DNA from: Curvibacter sp.
GTDB lineage: Bacteria; Pseudomonadota; Gammaproteobacteria; Burkholderiales; Burkholderiaceae_C
Direction: 5' to 3'
Length of the DNA stretch: 44,366 bases
Assembly (NCBI GenBank): GCA_004293725.1
Contig: REAW01000026.1
Coordinates: 1 to 44,366, forward strand
Below, one piece after another: positions 35,883 through 44,029 of the stretch. A program made the position numbers and the translations under genes. The first letter of the stretch is position 1. Every line of letters begins with the position of its first letter. The notes below the pieces were generated by a model. The model made no database searches and was not told the origin of the DNA. It saw only the letters and a program-made list of their open reading frames with translations.

Positions 35883-36914
35883 TCACGTAGACCCCGTACG
35901 ACTCTCCACAAGAACTTCCAGAATCTCAGGCAGTGCACCGCGTTTCCCCAATCTGTGAAACATCGCACTCGCATTTACCCACGTGCCAACTTTGTAATTG
36001 ATTTCCTTCCAACTCTGGTTTGTAGCCAGTTTTTCCAAGACGCCATCAAGAAGGTCACGCTGAGATAGCTTGTAGTTGCTCGCTTTTTGGCGAGAGGTGA
36101 GAATTACGTTTTCTACCTTTTCCCATTCGAGGTCGGACAATGCAGAGCTACCGTCGCTATGAAAAGGAACGGTGATTTCAGTCGTAATTTTGGGTTTTCC
36201 GAGTGCACTTTGATGCAGTAGAAATGTTTTTGGCAATCCTACGAGGTCATCGATGGGAGCGTCTAATGGCGTTACCGTCATAACGCTCGCGTCCACTACA
36301 AATATTGTCTTCGCGACTCTTACTCCAGTGAATACTATGCGTGCTTCTGCATCTGGGAGTGACAGGTCGATGCGGCCCGAACGAGCGTTCGTATGTACGC
36401 TACCAGCTGACAAGCTTGCACTTGGGTGAGCGAAGAACCAGGAAATGGCAGATTTCCAACCGTAGGATTGACCAGAGCTTGCAGCTTTTGCCCAGCTAGC
36501 GTCGATTTCCACTTTTAGCCCGCTTTCTGAAGGCGTAATTCGTCCAATCTGGTCGAGTGCTTGGGGACGGAACATTGCTGGGAGCATATGTAACGCTGGC
36601 CTGAATAGTGCGCGCATCAAAGCCAGGGCTGGGATAACAAAGCGCCGTCCATCTATCTCTGTTTCGTAGAACTGGTGCTCATCTGAAATTGAGTCTGGCA
36701 GTTGAAATCCAAATGTGCTCAGGTATTCAGAGGCGGACACTTTCCGCCAGTCTGAAAAATTGGATTCAACTCTACAACGAGTGGTCTTGGTGCCTGTGGG
36801 GAGTCCACGGTTGTGCAATGTCTTTAGTGGCAACAAATTCAGCTCGCCGGCGGACGTGACTGTTCGACAAAAAAAATTACTACCGTTGAATCCGACGCCA
36901 ATTGCGAGTTCCAT
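35883..36914 (-). CDS. Putative TnsE-like protein fused to an IS5-type DNA-binding domain
   Basis: A 343-residue protein in the place where Tn7 carries tnsE. Residues about 80-215 recall the N-terminal half of TnsE: YETEIDGRRFVIPALALMRA followed by LFRPALHML is like the YEAE...RYHIPQLELARSLF segment I remember from Tn7 TnsE. Residues 259-337 match the helical DNA-binding domain of IS5-family transposases (DUF4096 type): LSDLEWEKVENVIL, RDLLDGVLEKLAT, WKEI, GTW and FHRLGKRGALPEILEVL. No DDE domain is present. GGAGGT precedes ATG at 36914, so it has independent translation. A DNA-targeting role in transposition is inference; the C-terminal domain assignment is the firmer of the two. Confidence 0.55.
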   Translation of the reverse strand: MELAIGVGFNGSNFFCRTVTSAGELNLLPLKTLHNRGLPTGTKTTRCRVESNFSDWRKVSASEYLSTFGFQLPDSISDEHQFYETEIDGRRFVIPALALMRALFRPALHMLPAMFRPQALDQIGRITPSESGLKVEIDASWAKAASSGQSYGWKSAISWFFAHPSASLSAGSVHTNARSGRIDLSLPDAEARIVFTGVRVAKTIFVVDASVMTVTPLDAPIDDLVGLPKTFLLHQSALGKPKITTEITVPFHSDGSSALSDLEWEKVENVILTSRQKASNYKLSQRDLLDGVLEKLATNQSWKEINYKVGTWVNASAMFHRLGKRGALPEILEVLVESRTGST

Positions 36915-37130
36915 TTTTACCTCCAGTTATATGGAGATGAATAGGAATCGCGTTTAGCCTTGGAGTCTTTCCTACACAGGAAGGATATAGTGGCCCGACC
37001 ACCCTGCAGTTAAGGTGGAGTCAAGTCTATGTCTGCAAGCGGAAATTGAATCCCACTCGCGCAATGGTGTCTAAATAGTTACTTTAATGTGCCCTTGTCG
37101 CTGGTCAAAAAGACTTCAATCTGACATCGA
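36915..37130. other. Gap between tniQ and the TnsE-like gene
   Basis: 216 bases with no gene. A hairpin CCACC-CTGCAGTTAA-GGTGG lies near 37000-37019. The region probably carries the promoter of the TnsE-like gene on the minus strand, but no clear boxes were found. Confidence 0.4.
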
Positions 37131-38327
37131 TTAAGACTCACTTGCTACCTGATTGAACCGCGCTGGATGCCGCTTCCTCCAATAGTCCCTAACACCAATT
37201 TGTCGTTCGGACTGCTCGGATTTTCGAAATGCCACGATGAACTCGGCTGACTTTGGTAACAGCTTTCGTTTGTGGCGAAAGATTTGCCATGACCCGGAAC
37301 CACTTAAAAGCTCCTTCACGGTCAGCCGCAGATTCTTCTGCTGCGCCTTTTGAACAGCAGTCTGTAATCTCTTTGAAAGTCGAGTGTCCAAGCGTTTGAA
37401 GTCAGTGCCCAACTTTCCAGGTTTCTTGTATGCAGATTCAACTGTCACTGCCGCGGACGGACTTTGCTCAAGAAAGGCTTGCATCAACACATACTTTGGT
37501 GTCGCGAATGGCACCAATATGTTTGGTTGCAGCATCAGAGTTGGCCAGGGAGCGCGTTGGCAAAGTCGGCTTCCGGTTTCCGACAGCAGCGCTGCTCCAT
37601 GAAACCTCTGCAATGCAATTGACAACGCATGCCCTGCAACATCACCTGACTTCCTTTTGTATCCTAGTTCCATCGCCTTCGAGCGAAGCCTTTGCCGTAA
37701 GTCTGACTCAGACTGGAAGGTCTCACTTAGAACCTGAACTGAGAGTTTGGCGATGGCAAGCAGCTGACTCAAAGGCAGTGACGTTTCTACCGGTACATGC
37801 TCGATTAGATTTGGCAAAACGCTATCCCGTACTTGAGTCCGTCCACGCACTTGAAGAGTTGTGACATGAAGCTTTACTTCGTGCCGCAGGCATACAAGTA
37901 CTCCAGGTAAGTGATGCTGCCTGTGCCAATAGCTTTCTCCATAGGTCTTCATGTCCTCTTGAATGCAAAGAGAACAAACGCGACGATATGGAACTCCGTG
38001 CGACACGTTTTTGGTTATAGAAGAAAGGCAGTCCTCACTTGAACTTGATTTCAGAGCCTTTGCCTTGAGAACCTCGCGAATCTCCAGCTGCATGTAGGCG
38101 GTCGCATACGGAAAAACGGTGTGGGAGAGCAGCAGTTCTTCTGCGTCTGTCCCAGTCATGCGCTCGAGTCGAGAAAACCCGGTACCCAGTAGTAATGAAT
38201 AGTAGCTTCGCTGGGGTCCGAATACATCTCGCACCAATGCTTTCACCGGTAGCCCAGTGTGCCAGGCGCCTCTGGCAATCACACTACCTATTAATTCGTC
38301 AGGGTAGGGTTTCGACAGCAGGGTCAT
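37131..38327 (-). CDS. tniQ: TniQ/TnsD-type target selector
   Basis: A 398-residue TniQ-family protein, shorter than Tn7 TnsD (508) and longer than Cascade-type TniQ (about 390-400). The N-terminus reads PYPDELIGSVIARGAWHTGL. The zinc-binding motif is Cys118-x2-Cys121 (RVCSLCIQED), His135/138/139 and Cys146-x2-His149 (LPGVLVCLRHE), and the RRVCSLC-HLPGVLVC pattern is the TniQ hallmark. The C-terminus has basic and helix-turn-helix-like parts (LRLTVKELLSGSGSW). In Tn7, TnsD binds the attachment site and recruits TnsC. It overlaps the tnsC stop by ATGA. As the only TniQ in view and with comEC as the insertion point, it is the candidate for comEC recognition. Confidence 0.9.
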   Translation of the reverse strand: MTLLSKPYPDELIGSVIARGAWHTGLPVKALVRDVFGPQRSYYSLLLGTGFSRLERMTGTDAEELLLSHTVFPYATAYMQLEIREVLKAKALKSSSSEDCLSSITKNVSHGVPYRRVCSLCIQEDMKTYGESYWHRQHHLPGVLVCLRHEVKLHVTTLQVRGRTQVRDSVLPNLIEHVPVETSLPLSQLLAIAKLSVQVLSETFQSESDLRQRLRSKAMELGYKRKSGDVAGHALSIALQRFHGAALLSETGSRLCQRAPWPTLMLQPNILVPFATPKYVLMQAFLEQSPSAAVTVESAYKKPGKLGTDFKRLDTRLSKRLQTAVQKAQQKNLRLTVKELLSGSGSWQIFRHKRKLLPKSAEFIVAFRKSEQSERQIGVRDYWRKRHPARFNQVASES

Positions 38328-39979
38328 CAGGAGATGTCCAAGAGCTCCTCGAGTGGCAGTGCCATTCTCAATCGCTGCAACTCAAGATGAACATCAGATT
38401 TCCCGATTTTGGCTTGAACCTCGGCATTTCTGTAGTCATCAGCGTCGTATTCGACGGCGGCTACGACCAATTGACCAGACAAGCTCTTAGTGCCCCTTGT
38501 AGCCTTCTTAGGTCTAGTCGCAGTTACCTCTTTCCATGCTTCCTGAACTCCCTCCCTGAGATTCATGGCCGTACCGGCCTCGACAACTGCGGCAGCCGCA
38601 TCCAATGCAACTTCATCGTTGATTCCTCCGGTAATTAGAGACGCGGCGATACTAGCCTCGTAAGTTGGGTCCGATGGTTTCACGCCATAAGTGTCTGACG
38701 TCCGAGCGCGAACTTTGCGTACTGCGCTGTTGACCAAATCTGCGGTACCTATCGGCGCGATGTCGGGAAACTGAGCCAATTTGTTCGGATTTCCTTCGCG
38801 TAGTGCATCAAGCATCGGGTGCAGCAAACTGAGTTCAGAGTCGTATACATCACACAAAAGTTCGGACGTAATGCACTCGGATTTATCAAAGATTGCCTTT
38901 ACCTGCGCAGATGCAAAAAGCTTTATGGCGATATCGATGACACCTTGACTGAGGTGGTACATATTTGCAGCCAAGTCTGCATTCAACTCCACGGGATTGC
39001 GGACCCATTGAAAAGTCCAAAGCACCTCTAGGAAGTCGCGCCATTCTCCGTGTGAGTTGTCGTCGTTGAATTCTTGAAGTCTGTCCCAGTGTTCAATGCC
39101 ATGACCAGACGCGCGCCGAGACTTTCGAAAATCCAATGAGAAGACGCTGGCAGCCTTGTTTGTGCCGACAAAAAGAATGGGAACGCCCAATTCGTTACAA
39201 GCTGACACAAGCTCGGTCATTACAGTTTCCTTGCCTTTTCTCGAGTTGGTCAAGTTTTGGATTTCATCCGCGATAAGAAATCCAACGAAATGCTGGTTCA
39301 TAACTCGAGCGACGCTACGCATTAACGTGTCTGCGCTGGACTTTCCTTTCGCGTACAGCGCGTAATAGTTGGCACCTGGTATGAGTCGGTCAATCTGCTG
39401 CAGTATTCCGTGTGCTAAGCCTTTGATACTGGCACCGTCACTGGGCATTTCAACATGCAGGTAGGTGATTTGGTAGATGTGAAGCTCAGGGTGGTAAATC
39501 ACCTGCGGGATATTTGAGAAGAAGCGCTTTATCGAGGTAGTCTTCCCCATTCCGGACACACCCATGAGCAAGGTCGAGAGCTGTGGGTTACTCGCCAGAA
39601 CTTCTAAGGCTGATTGCTTGCCATGCATGCGAGCGTCGTAAGTCTTCTGCAGCCTCGCGGCGTGCTCGGTAGTGCGAGGCATACGCCCACAATATCCCGC
39701 ACGCAGCATGGAGTCCAGCGAACGAGCCATTGAAATGTGCCGCGGAAGCGGAATGGTGAAGTTGCTTAGAGTCAGAATCATTTGTATGCGTTCATCGTCG
39801 GACCAACTTTGCTGTTGTTGCTCGAACTCGGGCAGCAATGTCATTGCTTCAAAGATTTCATCGTTGGTCATTGCCAGCGGCAGCGCTTCTACTAAGGGAT
39901 TTCCTTTGAACTGGGGGAGGCGCTGGGTGTTGTACTGCGCTAATACTGCTTCGGGGCAGTTGAGTTGTCGGTTATCCAT
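38327..39979 (-). CDS. tnsC: Tn7-like regulator ATPase TnsC
   Basis: A 550-residue AAA+ protein, close to Tn7 TnsC in length (555). Walker A is GVSGMGKTTS (residues 140-149), Walker B is GFLIADEIQNL (Asp238, Glu239), and sensor 1 is ILFVGTNKA. In Tn7, TnsC bridges the target selector and the TnsAB transposase and controls target immunity. The first 120 residues probably contact TnsD/TniQ and the C-terminal tail contacts TnsA/TnsB, as known for Tn7. The ORF overlaps tnsB by eight bases upstream and tniQ by ATGA downstream. It is full length. Confidence 0.95.
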   Translation of the reverse strand: MDNRQLNCPEAVLAQYNTQRLPQFKGNPLVEALPLAMTNDEIFEAMTLLPEFEQQQQSWSDDERIQMILTLSNFTIPLPRHISMARSLDSMLRAGYCGRMPRTTEHAARLQKTYDARMHGKQSALEVLASNPQLSTLLMGVSGMGKTTSIKRFFSNIPQVIYHPELHIYQITYLHVEMPSDGASIKGLAHGILQQIDRLIPGANYYALYAKGKSSADTLMRSVARVMNQHFVGFLIADEIQNLTNSRKGKETVMTELVSACNELGVPILFVGTNKAASVFSLDFRKSRRASGHGIEHWDRLQEFNDDNSHGEWRDFLEVLWTFQWVRNPVELNADLAANMYHLSQGVIDIAIKLFASAQVKAIFDKSECITSELLCDVYDSELSLLHPMLDALREGNPNKLAQFPDIAPIGTADLVNSAVRKVRARTSDTYGVKPSDPTYEASIAASLITGGINDEVALDAAAAVVEAGTAMNLREGVQEAWKEVTATRPKKATRGTKSLSGQLVVAAVEYDADDYRNAEVQAKIGKSDVHLELQRLRMALPLEELLDIS

Positions 39980-42194
39980 GGAGCATTTTTTCTTTCAATT
40001 GTTTGATTCGTTCTTGGGGTGTCAGCGTCGTTGTCACTAGTGCCACTGATGTGCCCTCTGGAGGCAGCGGTTCATTGGCAGAAACATCCGACTTGAGTGC
40101 AGGTACAGGTGCCCTAATTGAGATTACTTTCGCGGGCAGCTGCGTACTGGAAACATGCGGGTTAGCAAGTTCCTGGCGTTCCGCGCGTAGGTTTTCTTCG
40201 CGTGCTGGCTTTGTGTCTGCTCTGCGTGCTGCGCGCGATGAGGACAGCTTTGCATTCTTGAGGTTTTCCTTGGCTTCGTCGAACACGGACTTCGTCTTAC
40301 GGTTGTAGTCAGCAGTCACCTGTGTTCGAACTTGTTTCAGATGCACATTGGAATTTCTTTTTAGCTTTTCGATGGCGAAAACTTCTGAGAAGGAAAATCC
40401 CTCGTAGCGTTCGCTAACGGTTGTCAGTGAGCAGGTGTAGATTTTTCCGGTATTGGCGGGGTCGTGAACATAGATGGTGTCTACGAGGCGACGGTCAAAT
40501 GAGACTTCAACTTTGAATCGCTTCTTGCGCCCAATTTCGAACCATCCGTTTTTTATTGCTTCCGCGCAGGAGTAATGGCAATTCTCAAACTCAATGCCTG
40601 CCTCGCTGACACTTCCCTGGCTCCTTGGAAGTAATGCCATGCGGACGCTGTCTTCGGCATAACGTGGCAGCAGTCCAGACCTTTCGACGATGCCGTGATT
40701 CCAAAGTTCGATGGGAATCGGTGCGACCCCGTCACCAAACTCCTTGTGTGACAAAGGGTAGTCGAGTAGGGGTCTGCGGTTGTGCGCGATGATGGCTTCA
40801 AGAATGACTTTCTCAAATTGCTTCAATGTCATACATGCATCTTTGTCATAGCGCTTACCTTGACGTGCCATGGCATTTTCTGGCGGGTCAAAGCCTGGAG
40901 CTCCCGCTTGAAGTGTCATACGGGTTTGCTTAAATTCGGACTCGATGACTGGCTTCCAGTCTGGGCGCTTTGAGGGTACCGTTGTTACGATGACATCCAA
41001 GTTCTCAGCGAGTTGGTCACTCGTCTTTGTAAGTACTTCGCTTCTGTCAGCCAGTACCTGTTTAGGAAAAACTTGATGGGCGGGCCAATCAGCCGGGTCA
41101 TAAACTACGCCGAGCCGTTCGCAGAGCATTCGCTTATCTTGAGAGATACTAAAAAATGCCTGCATAGCGCAAATCCAGCTGGCGTTTTCTAAGCCGACAT
41201 ACCATCCCACTATGAGCCGGGATTTACGGTCTATGATGATGTAGATAGTTGGCTTACCGATGATTTTTCGAATGTCATCCGATGCTACGAGGTAGACGTC
41301 AGCAATCGTTGCGTCCGCTTCGTAGTAATGTCCAACCCCCAGGCAGTCAGCCATGACGGTTCCCAGCACAGCTCTGTGGTCTCTTTCAAAGTCCTTATCT
41401 CCCTCCCGCGACCGAAGACGAACTTTCAGTGGGTAGTTCTTGCGAAGGAAGTATTCAAATTGTTTGAATGTCGGACGTTCGCCCTCCGGCAAGACAAAGG
41501 GGTCACCGTTCCCATCCAAAGTTTCATAATCCTCCTCCAGCATGTGTTGGAAACATTTCGTCATCTGACGACGCTTGTCTTTCAGGTAACGCGACTCAAT
41601 TTCCTTCTTGAAATTTCGGATGTCTTTTTCGCTGAGTTGGTAAATATCACGCGTGAACTCTGGAGGTGCTCCGCGTCTACCGGTCAATCCAGTGCTCGAG
41701 CCGCCGCAGCGGTGAAAATTGCCGAGTAGAGCTGCTGGCGTTTGCCCGCCTACCCAAAATTGACGAAGATGCTTGTAAATTGTTGGAACTGAGCAACCAG
41801 CCTCTTGGGCTCTAGCCAGGACGATTTGTCCCCTTTGGTCGGCTTTGAATATCTCGGGCCTATTTGGCAGGTCCCCCAATAGCTTTACGGCGCTGTCACG
41901 CACAGCCAACATGGGTGCGGTTGGGGTGCCCCTGCTGCGGCTATAGGTCTTACCTTGAAGGTTTTGAGACTCAGTGTTGGTGCCTTCTTCTTCTTTCTCA
42001 ATCTCGGCCGCAGGTGTTGGAACGCGATTATTGTGAGGTTCGAGCTTGTGAAGCTGGCTCCAGCTGAACTCCCTAGGCCACGCCTTTTGGTCGTCAACGT
42101 TGATTGCCCAGGCCTTGTCCTCATTTGTTGCAATGTGTAATAGACGATACCGCCCACCATGGAGGAAGAATATGTCGTTCTTAAAGAGCATCAT
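39972..42194 (-). CDS. tnsB: Tn7-like transposase TnsB
   Basis: A 740-residue DDE transposase of the retroviral-integrase fold. Catalytic residues are Asp294 (YEADATIADVYL), Asp383 (LADRSEV) and Glu418 (PDWKPVIESEF). The 35-residue spacing of the last two matches Tn7 TnsB (Asp361/Glu396). N-terminal helix-turn-helix domains (residues about 100-160, SVPTIYKHLRQFW) bind the end repeats. The C-terminal 110 residues are charged and end with a short peptide TLTPQERIKQLKEKMLHG likely to contact TnsC. It makes the 3'-end cuts and the joins. It overlaps tnsA by ATGA. Confidence 0.95.
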   Translation of the reverse strand: MMLFKNDIFFLHGGRYRLLHIATNEDKAWAINVDDQKAWPREFSWSQLHKLEPHNNRVPTPAAEIEKEEEGTNTESQNLQGKTYSRSRGTPTAPMLAVRDSAVKLLGDLPNRPEIFKADQRGQIVLARAQEAGCSVPTIYKHLRQFWVGGQTPAALLGNFHRCGGSSTGLTGRRGAPPEFTRDIYQLSEKDIRNFKKEIESRYLKDKRRQMTKCFQHMLEEDYETLDGNGDPFVLPEGERPTFKQFEYFLRKNYPLKVRLRSREGDKDFERDHRAVLGTVMADCLGVGHYYEADATIADVYLVASDDIRKIIGKPTIYIIIDRKSRLIVGWYVGLENASWICAMQAFFSISQDKRMLCERLGVVYDPADWPAHQVFPKQVLADRSEVLTKTSDQLAENLDVIVTTVPSKRPDWKPVIESEFKQTRMTLQAGAPGFDPPENAMARQGKRYDKDACMTLKQFEKVILEAIIAHNRRPLLDYPLSHKEFGDGVAPIPIELWNHGIVERSGLLPRYAEDSVRMALLPRSQGSVSEAGIEFENCHYSCAEAIKNGWFEIGRKKRFKVEVSFDRRLVDTIYVHDPANTGKIYTCSLTTVSERYEGFSFSEVFAIEKLKRNSNVHLKQVRTQVTADYNRKTKSVFDEAKENLKNAKLSSSRAARRADTKPAREENLRAERQELANPHVSSTQLPAKVISIRAPVPALKSDVSANEPLPPEGTSVALVTTTLTPQERIKQLKEKMLHG

Positions 42195-43039
42195 TGGCCT
42201 CCAACAGAACGCAGCTGCCCTAGGGAGCCTGTAACCTGGAAGTTCCGCATTGGAAGCGCCACGATGTTTGGCTCTCGCAAGTCAACTAATAGAACCCTGT
42301 CCGACATGAGCATCCGAGCGGCGCGCAGACCTGTACCTGCGGCGACTCCATTGCTAGTGTCAAAGTCGCCGCAGAAAGCCGCTAAAGTTTTGTTGTTTGC
42401 GCCGGCATGGCTAAGCGCGTTCTCCATCTTGGCCGACATACCGTTCCAGAAGCCCTGAAAAGGTTCCAATTCGTTTTCCTTTAGCTGGCTGTCTCTAATC
42501 CAATCAACGTTTTTGATGTTTTGGGATGGAAGGTCTGTGCTGAACACCAGGTGGTGAGGTATATCGAGTTTTGCCATGTACCGCCGTTGCATCTCGAGTT
42601 TCTCGAGGGAGCGTTCGTTCGAGGCTTCAGCGCTGCACTTGGAGTTCAATGCCTCCAATTGTTCTTCCCCGTGCTTTATGCGAGTGACCATGAAGTCAGT
42701 CGTCATTACTGCGGGAATTTGGGTACCGGGATAGCAGGGGTGCCTCGCCCTCATCTCATTAGCGACCGTCTGTGTGAGGTCGCGTTCAAGAGGGAACTGT
42801 TCTCTGATGTCGACGATGTCCCGTTGCCATTCGAGCACAATGAAGAGGTAGTACTCGATATCCGATAGAAGGTGATGTACGCGGCCAGTCTTTTTGCTGA
42901 ATACACGGCGGCTACGACCCAGGCTGCTAAACGAGCGCACTTCAAGCCAGGGTCGGTAGTTGGCACCTTTACCTAGGCCGTATCCTTCGGCCACCATCCT
43001 TGCAATTTTTGTCTCTGTCCATTTTCGGTTGTTGCTCAT
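42191..43039 (-). CDS. tnsA: Tn7-like endonuclease TnsA
   Basis: A 282-residue restriction-endonuclease-fold protein that cuts the 5' ends of the transposon so that excision is cut-and-paste. Catalytic residues by alignment to Tn7 (Glu63, Asp114, Lys132) are Glu62 (LLSDIEYYLF), Asp115 (MTTDFMVT) and probably Lys134 (LNSKCSAE). The first 40 residues (KWTETKIARMVAEGYGLGKG, ANYRPWLEVRSF) are typical of the family. The C-terminal third is the winged-helix part that contacts TnsC. ATG at 43039 is preceded by TAGGAAA. It is the first gene of the tnsABC-tniQ operon and is divergent from the DUF6471 gene, so a shared regulatory region lies between them. Confidence 0.95.
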   Translation of the reverse strand: MSNNRKWTETKIARMVAEGYGLGKGANYRPWLEVRSFSSLGRSRRVFSKKTGRVHHLLSDIEYYLFIVLEWQRDIVDIREQFPLERDLTQTVANEMRARHPCYPGTQIPAVMTTDFMVTRIKHGEEQLEALNSKCSAEASNERSLEKLEMQRRYMAKLDIPHHLVFSTDLPSQNIKNVDWIRDSQLKENELEPFQGFWNGMSAKMENALSHAGANNKTLAAFCGDFDTSNGVAAGTGLRAARMLMSDRVLLVDLREPNIVALPMRNFQVTGSLGQLRSVGGQ

Positions 43040-43168
43040 TTAAATTTCCTAAAGTTAAGAAGTTGGTGTGCACGAGCCGGTTGGCTCCACCTCTTCCACT
43101 TCTGTTTAGAAATTCAATCAATTTAGGTACTTCGCTTCCTGTTACTAAATTAGTTTAAAGACTGGTAA

Positions 43169-43271
43169 TGTCATAAATGCGCATATTGTTGTCATAAATG
43201 ACATTGTAGGTTGGCTCTATTGAAAATGACACATATCCATCTAAAATGTGATTTAAATACCACAAGTGACA
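43169..43271. promoter_or_regulatory. TGTCA/TGACA box array between tnsA and the DUF6471 gene
   Basis: TGTCATAAATG occurs at 43169-43179 and again at 43190-43200, exactly 21 bases apart (two helical turns). The second forms the palindrome TGTCA-TAAA-TGACA (43190-43203). Further TGACA boxes are at 43227 and 43267. The spacing on one DNA face suggests an operator for a dimeric regulator, or TnsB-type sites that repress tnsA. A diverged end-like motif (TTTAAAGAC...AATGTC) is at 43154-43172. Confidence 0.55.
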
Positions 43272-43272
43272 T

Positions 43273-43503
43273 ATGACCAATTGGGATAAAGAGGCCAGTC
43301 TGATACTGAAGGCCGAGTTGACCCGGCGAGACATCAATTACAGAGTTCTAGCTTCAAGACTTGCGGCAATTGGGGTAATCGACTCGGAAGGAGCCATTGC
43401 GAACAAAATCAGCCGCGGTTCTTTTAGGATGAGTTTCTTCCTTCAATGCATGAAGGCGATAGGTGTGGAAACTGTTTCCGTTGCAACTCAGGACCCTGAG
43501 TAG
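43273..43503 (+). CDS. DUF6471 family small regulator
   Basis: A 76-residue protein matching the DUF6471 family (WDKEASLILKAELTRRDINY, ASRLAAIGVIDSEGAIANKI and SRGSFRMSFFLQCMKAIGV). The fold looks like a short helix-turn-helix DNA-binding protein, common near integrons and mobile elements. ATG at 43273 lies right after the TGTCA/TGACA box array, and the gene is divergent from tnsA. It is therefore a natural candidate for a repressor of its own promoter and of the tnsABC operon, which is inference. It may be a stand-alone cargo gene. Confidence 0.8.
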   Translation: MTNWDKEASLILKAELTRRDINYRVLASRLAAIGVIDSEGAIANKISRGSFRMSFFLQCMKAIGVETVSVATQDPE

Positions 43504-43809
43504 GTCGGTGACGTTTGGTGTCACTGAGCAGTAGTTTGTCGGCAATCCGTTTAGCTAACGCTAAGGCAATGTTGGATATGGTCGTGACCAACGTTATGAC
43601 CATTTACCAGTTCGGCGACAAGCAACCCCCAGTTTCCCAACAAGGCCAGTAAGCTTGAATCCACCTGATTCACCAGACCGTCAGATGCGACCAGCATCGG
43701 TAACCATCGCTGTCCAAACAATTTGGTCAGTGAATGCTGTCTCAGCAGTGCTTCTTGTACTGAATGGAGATGGCACTGAAATTACGGGCGATATTTTGCG
43801 CTCAATGCC
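43504..43809. other. Non-coding stretch
   Basis: No complete gene. It holds two small inverted repeats, TTAGC-TAAC-GCTAA (43551-43564) and TGGTC-GT-GACCA (near 43578-43591). Near 43770 a short frame MALKLRAIF looks as if it once continued into the small ORF at 43810. No TnsB-type right end was found. Confidence 0.45.
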
Positions 43810-43938
43810 ATGCTCCTGATTCTGTTCGCGCTTGTTAAGCACCTGACACTCGACCTAGACCAGCTTGTTACACCCGAGGCGCAACAGATTGCTTTATTGA
43901 ACGAAGCCGATGTAAAGGCACGACTGTCAGAGCTTTAA
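43810..43938 (+). CDS. Small ORF, possibly the frameshifted tail of a gene
   Basis: 42 residues with a hydrophobic start (MLLILFALVKHLTL) and an acidic helical end (DQLVTPEAQQIALLNEADVK). The composition looks protein-like rather than random. The frame upstream at 43770 (MALKLRAIF) is in another phase and would join it after one frameshift, which suggests a damaged small membrane protein gene. No family is recognised and no clear ribosome binding site precedes ATG at 43810. Confidence 0.35.
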   Translation: MLLILFALVKHLTLDLDQLVTPEAQQIALLNEADVKARLSEL

Positions 43939-44029
43939 CGTTGGCAAGTACGGCATAAAAAGTCTCGCATGCAACGGAATCTGCGGAAAGAATAACGTAT
44001 GTAGACCAGGGCCTTGAGCGATGTTCACG

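Noticed and set aside
36915..37130. Possible CRISPR repeat or guide region next to tniQ
   Set aside because: No repeated unit is present and no cas gene lies in the window; only a short hairpin is seen.
43154..43210. The TTTAAAGAC...AATGTC and TGTCATAAATG motifs as the transposon right end
   Set aside because: Spacing differs by a base from the left-end sites, the second site is poor, and the following DNA is not comEC.
43551..43564. TTAGC-TAAC-GCTAA inverted repeat as an integron attC site
   Set aside because: It lacks the paired core sites and the imperfect long stem of attC, and no integrase is seen.
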